Origin: Toxotes chatareus
Lineage: Eukaryota; Chordata; Actinopteri; Toxotidae
Assembly (NCBI GenBank): GCA_016801885.1
Contig: CM028897.1
Coordinates: 19,789,501-19,853,500 of the forward strand
Length of the DNA stretch: 64,000 nucleotides
Reading direction: 5' to 3'
This document shows, piece after piece, positions 36,901 to 47,129 of this stretch. The notes beneath the pieces were generated by a model. That model was not told where the DNA came from and made no database searches. It saw nothing but the letters and a program-made list of their open reading frames with translations. The position numbers and the translations under genes are program-made. Position 1 is the stretch's first letter. Each line of letters opens with the position of its first letter.

Positions 36901-38419
36901 AATAATTTATTGTACTTCAAATAGAACCTGATTAGGAGAAGTAAGATTTTTTTCAGAACTGAAAAAAGAGAGGCCACACTGTGTTTTTATTCGGGAAAAT
37001 CACAAACCAACCTGAAGACGTAAAATGAAAAAGGTTGGGTTTGTAGCATTGTGTTTTCTTCTTTTTAAATAATTGTCAAGAATAAATTATTTAGAAAAAA
37101 AATTGAAACATTTCATCAGGCTCTATATTCTCAACCCCAAACTTCCAGTGAGACTAAGCTCTAAGAACCTACTCGTGCTCGCAAGCTCACAAAGACCTTA
37201 TACAACCAGCACCATCCAAAGCATTAAACCCAGTCATCTGAGTTAATGGTCAGAAAATCCCCAGACTCAGATAGTTTTAGCACAGAGTGGAACACATCTC
37301 TACAGCAATTACCTCCACAATTACGTAACACTTTCAACTGGATCTTGGAAACAGGAGAAAATCCACCCCTGCAGGGAGATGGCCTCCCTGCAGGAAAGCT
37401 TTTACCTTACCTCATCAGGCTGGATTTATTCGGCAAAGATAAACTCAGGACAACGTTAGTAAAATCTTTCAGAATTAATAAAAAAAATGAAACTGAGGAA
37501 ATGATAAAGGGACTAGACTCAGACAAAGCTTCGATGGGCATTTTGGAGGGGCTCTCCTGATGGAAGTCCCTGATGGAAAACGTTGGTATTTTGTTGCTTT
37601 TCAGAAACCAACCAGCTGATGGAGGAGACAGGTCTTGTTCACCTATTTAGTCCCATCACAGGTTGCAACATGTGTCAGCATCGAAAGTGCAGCAGGACCG
37701 ACTGAAAGTTTCCTCTCGGTGCCCCGAGATGATGAAAATCTACCACTCACGTATTTCACCGCGGCTGCTAAGTGGGTGATCTATCACGTCTGAGTTATGT
37801 GGTATCACACGCACACGAGCACGCCGGCAGAAATCATAACAGTGATGGTGACGGTGATGCAAGAGATAAAGGAGCAGTCCGTGTATCACGGTATGGCAGC
37901 AGGCCGACAGGCGCTGACAGCCAGAAGAGAGAGATTATTGGAACACACACACACACACAAGCTCTCGCTCACATACACACACAGGCTCTCAGAAGGTGAG
38001 ATATGTCTCCCAGCATAAAGATGTACTCTGCTGTAATCTCTTTGTATACAAGATACTCTTAGAAGGATGGCTACAGGAGAGAGGGGGTGTGTGTTACAGT
38101 GACAGTGTACCGTACGTCCCAGTCTTTATTCTGGTAAACCCAGTCCTGTAGTTAGTACACTTTAACACAAAAACAAAGTCTGAAATGGATAAATATCCTC
38201 TGAGGCAACAGTCTGAGTGTTCTGTCAACAACATTGTGACCTATCTGCACCACAAAGTAGCCACACTGTCAGTGATCAGTCATTTAAAAAACATTGAATG
38301 GGGACACTTTGAAGCAGAGTGGTTTAAAAGAACATAAGCAATAGGCTACTCACCATTAGCAGAGCACTGCTGCATTCGATGGCCCAGTATGAGCCTGAGA
38401 AGTCTTGCTGCTAATCCGA

Positions 38420-38450
38420 CTAGCATGAATGCTAGCTTCATTCATGCTAG
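38420..38450. repeat. Perfect 12-bp inverted repeat with 7-nt loop
   Basis: CTAGCATGAATG (38420-38431), loop CTAGCTT, then the exact reverse complement (38439-38450). Could form a hairpin. There is no poly-T tail and no known RNA family. Confidence 0.8.
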
Positions 38451-38829
38451 GGGTTATTTTCTGCATTAGCTTTAGCCCAAACTGATATATCCTGCTCTGC
38501 CCGTTTCCTCTCTGCAACTCTTCTCTGACAACCCGGCTGCATTTTTTTTTTTTTCTATAAAGAAACACCTAAAGAACCACAATCCACTACACTTAGACTA
38601 GCTAGTCCAGCTTTGGGGACACAGGCGGGCACAGGTGAGTCAGTGGGCAGGCCCAGACCCACAATGCCCGCCCATGCTACTGGGTGTGTCTGCAGGCATT
38701 TAAATCAACATTTATATGTGTTTTTCTTGATCCATATTAGATAAAGATTGAGATTATTAATATTGTTATTATTATATTGATGTACAAGACTGTATGTCTG
38801 TCCATAACAGCTAATATTTGACTCTTAAG

Positions 38830-38965
38830 GACTTTTAAGGAGGAGTGTGGCGTTTTAAAAATGTATGTGTGAGTTAGAGGTAAGATCAATGCCACTGTCA
38901 TGTACATAGCTGGAGCCAGCAGCCAGTTAGCTTAGCTTAGCTTAGCATAAAGACAGACACAGTCT
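38830..38965. mobile_element. Teleost dispersed repeat with TTAGC tandem units
   Basis: GGAGCCAGCAGCCAGTTAGC followed by three to four TTAGC units and ATAAAGAC is a phrase I recognise as widely dispersed in fish genomes. Family name unknown. Confidence 0.5.
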
Positions 38966-41373
38966 CTGTGCTAATGTCATTGTGTTGTAAACACTGCAAT
39001 TACAGGCATTAAGAGCTACTTTATGGATCTTCTTTGACTTTTAACACTGTTGATCATTAACTTTAACTCAGTCTTTGAAGAAGTAGATGGGAGTCCCAGT
39101 TAAATTCATGTGTTTGAAAAGACACTTGTCCTCATAGGGGATTCAAGTTCACCACAGAGGCCTCAGATCAGTGGAATATGGTTCCACAACGGGGTCACTA
39201 GTTCCTGTTATATTCAGCCACAATATTGATTTCAATTTTCATGCATATGTGTGTCTGTCTTTTGATCATTTTTAGTATCCAGCAATTTGAACCCTTACAT
39301 TACATAGAAAATATGACAGCGTGATTGTGATTTTATATTTCTGTTATTTTCATTTAAATAAACTAGCAAAAATAAAAGCACTCAGAAACCTGTGAACTGT
39401 TACAAGTTCATTTCTCATATTTTATCTCCCTGTAAAGCTATATGAGCCAAACTGTCCATAAACTTCAGTTTATATCAAATTTCATGTTGTACTGATACAT
39501 CCTAAAGCACTGCTGGGATTAGGCCCTAAATATATTTCTGATTTTGCCCTTTTCAAGGTGAAAGGACTACACTGAAAAACAAAGCTGCTCCAGTTGGTTC
39601 CCATGAGAACTACATCTACACAATTCAAAACTTGTGCTCACATTCAAGTACCTCAGCTGGATTTGTCTCAGAGCAGATTTGTTTTTATCATTCTAACAAA
39701 AAGGGAGCAGTGCTACTTTCGCTGACAGTCGTCTGGTATGTTGACTTTATCCCACTGATCTAACATTAACATGTAATCATCAGTCAGAGATACAGTGAAC
39801 ACACAGGTTTCACAGTTCAGGGGTCCCATATTATTTGCTGAGCTGTGTGATGTTTAAATGAGGCTGAGCGGAAGAAGTGAAGATAAGAAAATCAGAGCGC
39901 GCTGACGGGAGTTCAGCCTGTCGAGGTCTGGAGTTTGGAATCGCTCTTAAAGTTGTGTTGATTTCATCTCATGAAATCCACATTCTGCCTCTTAACTAAA
40001 CACAATGTTGTATTCATTTTCAATGCACCGCAAATGTGTGGCAGAGAGAGAAAGAGAGAGACAAACAAAATGGTTTATACAAATTCTAATATAATCATCC
40101 TCAGTTTTATCCAGTGATAACTGGAGCAGCAGCTGGGCAGTGGAGCTTTCATTTAACAGTTGGCAGGATTTATTAAACTATGGGTCAGGACCAAACTTTT
40201 TTTTTTATATTATTATCTATAGATCTTCTAAATCTGTTAATAATATCAGCCAACTGGGTGTTCCTTTCCTTTCTCTCTGGGTTGCAGATATCAAGAATCA
40301 GTTTTTCACAATTTGTAAAATATAATAATAATAATGATAATAATAGTAATATAAAAAGTAATGCAATCAGCCATAAATCTGTCTTGAATCTGCAGCCTAA
40401 AAACAAGCCATTCCTGTCTTTTTGACTTGCTCTCCCTCCCACACACACACACACACACACACCATGCCTGTCACAGTGAGCCAGTCATCCTGTAATGGCT
40501 GCCACTGCTCATTGTTCACATCCTGCTTTGTCTTCAGCGCCATTTTGACTCTATGGGAGGAGGTGTAGCTACTTAGCATCACATCCACACAGTAAAGGCA
40601 GGGAGCTAGCCATGCTAACTCACGGCTACACTCACATTCACCACTACTACCCCTACTAGCTTTATAATGGCTGAAATGTAGCACTGCTAAGCTGCACTTC
40701 ACACATACATACTCACACACTGCCAACAGAGGGGGAGCTGTGTTAGCCCCGGGGTCTCACAAAGTCAGTAAAAGGCCACATTGTAGTTACTCTGCTAGTG
40801 TCACATGGTGATGCAGCTGGTGGAGGGCCATGCTATGCTAACCATTAGCCCCCACTCAAAGGCAGAGAGCTAACCATGCTAAGCTAATGTGTGGCAGAGA
40901 AAAACAAGATGCTATGGGCTCAGACTGTTTCCCCTCTTTTTATCTGCTCATTCTTTCTCAGAGTCTGGCTTATCTCTGTGTAAACACACAGTTGTGCCAC
41001 ACTGGCCCAAACTGGGCTATTTCAGGATATATGCTTCATGTTTTTACTGTGTAGTGTGGGAAAACTAAACAGAGCCAAGAATTTGAACCTGCATTCAGTC
41101 CAAGTTATGAGCCAGAATTAGAAGATATTTTAAAAATAATAATAATTCAATTCAATTATTTAATTTATACTAACAAACTATCTGCATGTATATGACTGAT
41201 TAGAATTATATATCTACCTATCTATCTAGCTGTCTATATTGTATAAAATTATAAAAATATTGAATTACTGCTGTTTGTCTTGACATAATTATGCTACATA
41301 ATAATAATATTCATCATTAATTCATGGGCTATAAAACAAAACAACATGGGCCACATCATAAATGTTTGTATGT

Positions 41374-41379
41374 TTTATT
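41374..41379 (-). terminator. hoxb2a: Candidate hoxb2a polyadenylation signal
   Basis: AATAAA on the gene strand about 740 nt after the hoxb2a stop, in AT-rich sequence. It would give a 3'UTR of typical length, but other AT-rich hexamers lie nearby. Confidence 0.35.
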
Positions 41380-42116
41380 ATTATTATTATTCCACTATGA
41401 AAATATATATACAATAAATAATTTGGATTTTCACTATTAAAGAATCTCAATAAATAAACTAGGGTCTAAAACTCGGGTCGTCAGCAGGGCTTCCCTCTCC
41501 TCTTGTCTCGTTCAGAGAGAGAATGAATTCATCCTTCAGTTTAGATTTTTCTAAAAGCAGTCCAGCTATCTGCACCTAGACTCCGTGAACAGTTCCTGAG
41601 AAGTTATTAAGGATCCACGAAGCTGCACCAGAATGGACTAGGGGAAATAAATCCACACTCACCGATAAGGGTTAATCATTTTAACAAAAAAAAAAAAAAA
41701 GAAAAGAAAAGATGGAAAACAAGAAAGGCAATAAATACCTGAAATTTGGACAAGAGGGAGAAAAAAAATCCACAACGTTTCGATCGTGAAAAAAAATCCC
41801 TTCGATGTTTAAAATTTAAAAAACAAAAAAAGAATTAAATTAACTGCATCTCTCTTAAACTACATTTTATCCGCAAAATAACACCAGCAAGAAAACGAAA
41901 AAGTATATTTCAAAACGAACAGAATTTTCAGTCAGAAATGTTTCAGGAATGTTGCCGAGAAGCTTTAATTCTTTTCAGACCAGAGTCCTTGCCGAGGCTT
42001 GACTCCTCCGCTCGATTGTTCATCCACACAGGCCTGTCCGTCCCCTCCTTTTTATCCTTTTTTTTTTAAATATATGTTTTTAATGTTCTTTTGTTTTTAA
42101 ACGAACGTCGCAGGCC

Positions 42117-45004
42117 TCAGAAATTGAGGTGTTGCAGGTCTATGGTGCACAGTGTGCTTGTGAACAGGTCAAAGTCCTCCTCGGAGAAATCCACCGGGCT
42201 ATCCAGGGAGCTCTGCAGGCTGGGTGACAGGCAGGAGTCCCCGCCAAAGAAGGTTAAGTCGGGGAGCGCGGATGAGGAGGAGGCGGCGGAGTTGATGGAG
42301 ATGTCCCGCTGCTCGGTGAACGATGGATCAGACGCTGCTGCTGCTGCTGCTCCTGCGGGTGCGGCCTCGCTCAGCTGCACCAGGCCCGGGTTGTCGGCGG
42401 AGTTCGTCGCTGTGAAGGACGGCGGGGAATGGTGAGAGGCAGCAGCTTCAGAGGAGCTGGATTCCCCAGGCAGCGGTGGGCGTTCGGGGCGGCTCAAACG
42501 GCCTCCCTCCTCCGGCGTGGGCTGCGCATTGTCCCCGCTGTCATTAACGTAGGCGGAGGGAGCTGCCGCAGAAGATGGATCGCTTACCGCCTCGTCCTCC
42601 AGTGTAGCTTCCCCAGTGCCAGATGCCTCCAGCGGCTGGCTTGAGTATGGAGATGAGGCATCGGCGCCTTCGAGGGGCTCAAACCCGCCCGGGTCGCTGG
42701 ATTCGTGGCCTCCACCTCCTCCTCCGCCGTCCCTGTGGTGCGTGGTTTGGCGCTTGTGTTTCATCCGCCGGTTCTGGAACCAAACTTTAACCTGTCGCTC
42801 GGTCAGATCCAAAAGAGCGGCGATCTCCACCCTCCTGGGCCGGCATAGGTACTTGTTGAAATGGAACTCTTTCTCCAGCTCCAGCAGCTGCGTGTTGGTG
42901 TACGCGGTGCGCAGCCGGCGGGACCCGGCTCCTCCACCATCCAGGCCCGCCTGATTTGGATCTGCAGGGACACAGACAAATAAAAGAAGGAGACAGGGGA
43001 ATTTTACGCGTGGAGGATTTAATGTGCAAAAATCGTCTCAATCTGTCCTCGTTTTTATTTTATTTTTCAGTGTATACTTTGCTTGAACTTCAAATTGTAA
43101 TCTGCTTCATGAAAGCCCTGTAAAACCTCTACAGTTTTTTTTTATTGCGTGCGAGATTTGAAGAAGAAATAAGCTGCTTCAGCATCGAGCACAAATCCCC
43201 GGGCTCCTCTATCTGTAATAAAACTGCAATAAAGCACAGGAAAAAAAAGGGGAAAAAAACTGCCGTTCCAATTACAGTAGCAACCAAACGTGTAAGTGTA
43301 AGAGTGGACCAATTTGGTGCTTATGAAAAAAAAGAAAAAGAAAGAAAGAAAAGCCAAACAAAGCGCAGATAAAGACAGATGATCAGAAAGTCAGAATGAG
43401 TTTTTCCTCCTCTGTGAAGTGCAGCGAGCCTCCTGTGAAAGAGAGGCTGCAGCGTGTGGTCAGAGAAATGCAAGGGAGGAAAATAAATACACATCATGGG
43501 ATAGAGAGGAAATGTGCAGGGAAATGTGGGGAAATATCGATGTGAAACGAACGTGGCGGTATCTGTCAGAAACGCAACTGGGTGACCCTGAGTGACTTTA
43601 TGAATGAAATCAGAAAAGGCAGGAAATTGGGCAAGAAAACAAACAAGGATTTCCATTAAAAACGTGGAGGTGGGTGCGAGTTCGTGTGTGTGTGAGAGAG
43701 AGAGAGAAATAAAAAATAATAATAATGATAATAATTTAAAATAATCAGATTGTCCTGAAGGTGAGTTTAAAACATAAATGACCCAAAGAAAATCAGATTG
43801 TGTGCAGTCTGTACTGCTGTAGCTTACCCCCCCCACCTCAAACAGAGTCTGTCCGCTCGCTTCGCCTCGCCATTATATTTCCTACCTCAATCCAATATGG
43901 CCACCATCTCAGCTGTGCTATGAATAAATAATATCAGGGCGATGCTGATGTGAAATCACAGCACCCAAGGAACAGAGTGATACACGCTGCAGCAGCAATC
44001 ACCTGCAGGCTGGGTTTAAAAAAAAAAAAAACAGCACCACCCTCTGTGCTTCTTTAAGCACGATGAGTAATTCTACATGGACAAAATGCATTTTGGGAGT
44101 TTATGGTACAGAGATAACAGGATGCTGCTGTGGAAGGTTTGCACCCCCAGTGTAAAGCTGATGCACACACACACCGAAGCTTTAAATGACAGATAACGTG
44201 TGTGAGGTGTTAATGGGTGCATATTTAAATGCATTATAAGAGTGTGCAAAGCACTGCAGCATAATGCAGGGGTCTAGATATGGCTTCCCTGTTGACACAG
44301 CATCACAGCACTGCACAATACACACCTACACACACACACGTACTGAAGAAGAAAAAGGCAATGTCATCTATCCAGATCCATGCTGTATGTAATGAATGGT
44401 CTAATGTAATATGTGCAGTGGATGTGAAATGCAAACAGAAAAACAAAGTGCAGGCTCTCTCACCCCTCACTCTCCCACCACACACGCACATACTGGCTCC
44501 CCGCATCCCCGCATACCGACCTGTGGGTGACTCGATGCCCGCCGAAGCGTACCCGGAGGCGGTCGGCGACGGGGAGGACGAGGCGGGGGGGATGATGGAT
44601 CCGCTACCGCCGGAGCTGCCCCCAGGCTTGGGGCACTTCTTGGATGACTTCTTCTCCTTCATCCAGGGGAACTCGTGGGCCAGCGGACCGGCCTGGGTCG
44701 CCGTGACCGGGGCAGGGGCCTGGCCCGTCGGTCCGGGCTGCTGGGCGCCTCGGTGGTGCGTCTGGAGGCCATTAGTGGCGGAGGTTCTCCGGTTCTGCTG
44801 GCTCCTTACAGCCGGTCTCGGCTGGCTGGCTGTGCAGGGGCTGAGGCTGGGGATGGTGTGCTCGAAGGGAGGCGGAATTACTGTCGACTCCTTGATTGAT
44901 GAAGTTTGAAATGACTCCAGGGCGGCGGGGAAGGACGTCAGGCACTCTGCTAGGGATGGCTGGCTGTTTATAAAACCGATCTCCCTTTCAAATTCAAAAT
45001 TCAT
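42117..45004 (-). CDS. hoxb2a: Homeobox protein Hox-B2 (hoxb2a), two coding exons
   Basis: Paralogue-group-2 homeodomain factor; in the family it patterns rhombomeres 3-5 and facial motor neurons. Exon 1 is 44521-45004, donor ACAG|GTCGGT; exon 2 is 42117-42961, acceptor CCCTGCAG|ATCCAAATC. The phase-1 join gives 442 codons. The N-terminus MNFEFEREIGFINSQPSLAE is nearly identical to human HOXB2. The hexapeptide FPWMKE is at 112-117. The homeodomain is about 175-234, with RRLRTAYTNTQLLELEKEF and recognition helix [18 protein letters not shown] (W48, F49, N51 intact). The C-terminus keeps the Hoxb2 signature LPDLTFFGGDSCLSPSLQ and ends FTSTLCTIDLQHLNF. Longer than human (356 aa), mainly from Ser/Ala-rich sequence after the homeodomain. 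The ATG at 45002-45004 is fixed by N-terminal conservation. Confidence 0.96.
42962..44520 (-). other. hoxb2a: hoxb2a intron
   Basis: 1559 bp, GT...AG, phase 1, between hexapeptide and homeodomain. The donor GTCGGT is weaker than consensus. Contains GA/AAT low-complexity sequence at about 43690-43740. No element is confidently identified. Confidence 0.9.
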
Positions 45005-45220
45005 AGCTCCCTCAAACCGGTTTCACCCTCAAACGGCGAGACCCCCGAGCAATCCCTTCCCCCCAAAAATAAAAAAAATAAAAAAATAAAACAAAACAAA
45101 ACACATCCACACGCACGCTGCACGCGCACGCAACACAATATGGCTTCCCAAAGAAATAAAACGAAATGAAAAAACGCAGGAGCATGTAGGGTCCAGACCG
45201 CAATGGCGTAAATGCGGTGG

Positions 45221-45342
45221 CTATATAATAATTGTGTATATTGGTGATATTACTAGCGTATGGGGACCTGGGTAAGCTAAACTGAAGAACTATGGGACGA
45301 AATTGCAGCCAATTCCTGGTCATGTGAGCCGAAGCAGCCAAT
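45221..45342 (-). promoter_or_regulatory. hoxb2a: hoxb2a core promoter: TATA-like box and two CCAAT boxes
   Basis: On the gene strand TATATAG (45221-45227) lies about 220 bp upstream of the ATG. Further upstream are two inverted CCAAT boxes (45309-45313 and 45338-45342, both GCAGCCAAT on the plus strand), 29 bp apart and about 80-115 bp from the TATA-like box. That is normal promoter geometry; a start site near 45190-45200 is inferred. NF-Y is the usual CCAAT binder. Confidence 0.55.
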
Positions 45343-45518
45343 CGGGGGCCGGGGCCTGGCGGCGGCGACGGCTGTGGGAAGCAGCGTTATTATTTTTCCA
45401 CCAAATGCTGTGGCAAAGAGAGGCTACAGCACATGATAGCTGCTATTGTTTTGTCTTAACGGGGGGTAAATTCTGGGGGAAGAGAGAAACGTGAAGGCGA
45501 CCGGTCGCCATGTGCGCC

Positions 45519-45527
45519 GTGTGGGCG
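45519..45527 (+). promoter_or_regulatory. Candidate Krox20/Egr site upstream of hoxb2a
   Basis: GTGTGGGCG fits the relaxed Krox20 consensus GNGKGGGYG, about 515 bp upstream of the hoxb2a ATG. Krox20 activates vertebrate Hoxb2 in rhombomeres 3 and 5. The site sits in GC-rich sequence that also has a weak tRNA B-box look (GGTTCGCATCC), so chance is possible. Confidence 0.35.
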
Positions 45528-45732
45528 GCGGGTTCGCATCCCGGCCCGCGAACAATAGAGCATCTCTGGATCATTTTCTTAAGATCCTGTGGGTGATGTA
45601 ATGACGGTTAACATTAGGAGGACGGAGCTGGCCAGCTCTGTTTGCAATATGGCTCCTTCAGAAAAAAAAAAAATATTTACAGCACTAAGCTCATTAATCT
45701 TAGAAAGTGTGACAGAGGCTGAAAATCCCCAA

Positions 45733-45734
<2 letters not shown>

Positions 45735-45791
<57 letters not shown>

Positions 45792-45794
45792 AAA
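45735..45794. repeat. (CA)n followed by poly-A
   Basis: A CA run of about 37 bp joined to an A-run of about 24 bp, in the hoxb2a upstream region. Confidence 0.95.
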
Positions 45795-46067
45795 TAGTTG
45801 GAGAGGCTTTTAGATCGCGCGGCAGCTCAGGAGGAGAGGATGATGGAGATTTTTACTCAGCGGTAGTGAGGATGAAACAGATTGGCTCCTGACAGAGCAG
45901 AGAGACACACACTTAGATTTAACTGTGAGGAGATGAGAAGAGAAATCAGAGAGAGGGAGCCTGTTGGTGTGTAAGTGCACATTTTCTTTGTATTTAATAG
46001 GCTTTCCCCCCATGCATTTAATTGTTTTAATTTAAAAAAAAAAAAAAAAAAGAATAATTGAGCTTTT

Positions 46068-46069
<2 letters not shown>

Positions 46070-46137
<68 letters not shown>
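46070..46137. repeat. (TG)n microsatellite
   Basis: Perfect TG run of about 68 bp. A second TG run is at 46281-46321. Both lie between the hoxb2a promoter and its candidate r4 enhancer. Confidence 0.96.
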
Positions 46138-46143
<6 letters not shown>

Positions 46144-46278
46144 CTGTGTTTTCCAAAGACAGAGAGAAACCTAATTGTTGTCTAAATATAATCTCAACCT
46201 AAACCTAAAATAGTCTCTGCACACAGGCTCCAGGATTCTTCATGCAAGCTACCATGTTTCGCTCTCACCCTTTCTCTC

Positions 46279-46324
<46 letters not shown>

Positions 46325-46633
46325 AAAATGCTCGGTGTGTTTACGCCGAAAAAAGAGAGTTCACAGCGAGGTCGCTCCTGATTTTAGAGCGGAGGGGAGC
46401 AGGCTGCAGACTCCTTTCTTCTAATAGCAGCAATAATAAATAATAATAATAATAATAATAATTATGATAATAATAAAGCTGCGGTGATATGAAGGCACCG
46501 TAAGGCCCCTCACACTGAACAGGACGCACATGTAGATTTTTATAAAAGATCAGGAGCTCGGGAATTTTAGCTGAGGATATTTTTGGGGAGGGCCCGCGGA
46601 GCCCCGAGTGGGGAAAAAAAAAAAGAAGTGCGG

Positions 46634-46669
46634 TGATCAATCTTTCTCTCCCTGCAAAGAGCCTGACAG
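46634..46669. promoter_or_regulatory. hoxb2a: hoxb2a rhombomere-4 enhancer core: Pbx/Hox plus Prep/Meis pair
   Basis: TGATCAATCT (46634-46643), on the gene strand AGATTGATCA, matches the Pbx/Hox site of the mouse Hoxb2 r4 enhancer in 9 of 10 positions as I recall it. Twenty bases away is a Prep/Meis TGACAG (46664-46669). In mouse this pairing upstream of Hoxb2 lets Hoxb1 activate Hoxb2 in rhombomere 4. Here it is 1.63 kb upstream of hoxb2a. Sites are seen; activity is inferred. Confidence 0.65.
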
Positions 46670-46884
46670 CAGCTCCGCTCTCTCCGTAAATAACAAGAGC
46701 AGCTCCAGTCAGTCTCCCCCTCTCCGTCTCTCTGCTTTAGCTCTTCTCTGTCCTCCATGTTTTCTTGTTTTCTCACCACCTCTATGCGCAGCTCACACGC
46801 GCACATGGAGACGTCAAACGGAAATATTTTATCCATTAAAAAAAAAAAGAGCAGCTACCAGAGAACCGTTTAGTAATCACATCT

Positions 46885-46888
<4 letters not shown>

Positions 46889-46919
<31 letters not shown>
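46889..46919. repeat. (CT)n microsatellite
   Basis: Perfect CT run about 220 bp distal to the Pbx/Hox-Meis pair. Confidence 0.95.
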
Positions 46920-46922
<3 letters not shown>

Positions 46923-47111
46923 CTCATGCCCATTTAGGCTTCGCCCTGTGACTCTGAAAAAAAAAGAGGCAGCAAAAAAGAAGGAACGTGTGTGGGAGTG
47001 AAGGCCATTGAGCGCAGCAGAAAGCGCAGGCAGTGAGTAGGCCGAGGCTGCGTGAATACTCACACACACACACACACACCAAACACAAGCCCAAACACAG
47101 CAGACACAAGC

Positions 47112-47124
47112 TGCTGACTGAGCT
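47112..47124 (+). promoter_or_regulatory. Maf recognition element-like site
   Basis: TGCTGACTGAGCT matches the MARE TGCTGACTCAGCA in 11 of 13 positions. It is 2.1 kb upstream of hoxb2a. MafB (kreisler) acts in rhombomeres 5-6 on Hox3 genes; target and function here are unproven. Confidence 0.3.
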
Positions 47125-47129
47125 GCATA

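Larger units (their letters stand above)
36901..42116. other. hoxb1a-hoxb2a spacer, hoxb2a-proximal part
   Basis: No gene recognised. 37240-37560 has an open plus frame without known similarity. A 12-bp perfect hairpin is at 38420-38450. 38830-38965 is a fish dispersed repeat (TTAGC units). 40.5-40.9 kb has more CTAGC-type repetitive text. 41.1-41.4 kb is very AT-rich. The hoxb2a 3'UTR probably occupies about 41370-42116. Confidence 0.5.

Noticed and set aside
39192..39205. DR2-like GGGTCA-CT-AGTTCC
   Set aside because: The second half-site ends in C instead of A; too weak to list among elements.
44303..44520. Continuation of the hoxb2a exon 1 frame past residue 161
   Set aside because: Read-through into the intron after the donor; human HOXB2 continues instead with the exon 2 sequence found at 42961.
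45495..45570. Possible tRNA gene (GGTTCGCATCCCGG)
   Set aside because: Only a T-arm-like piece with one stem mismatch; no A box, anticodon arm or matching acceptor stem could be placed.
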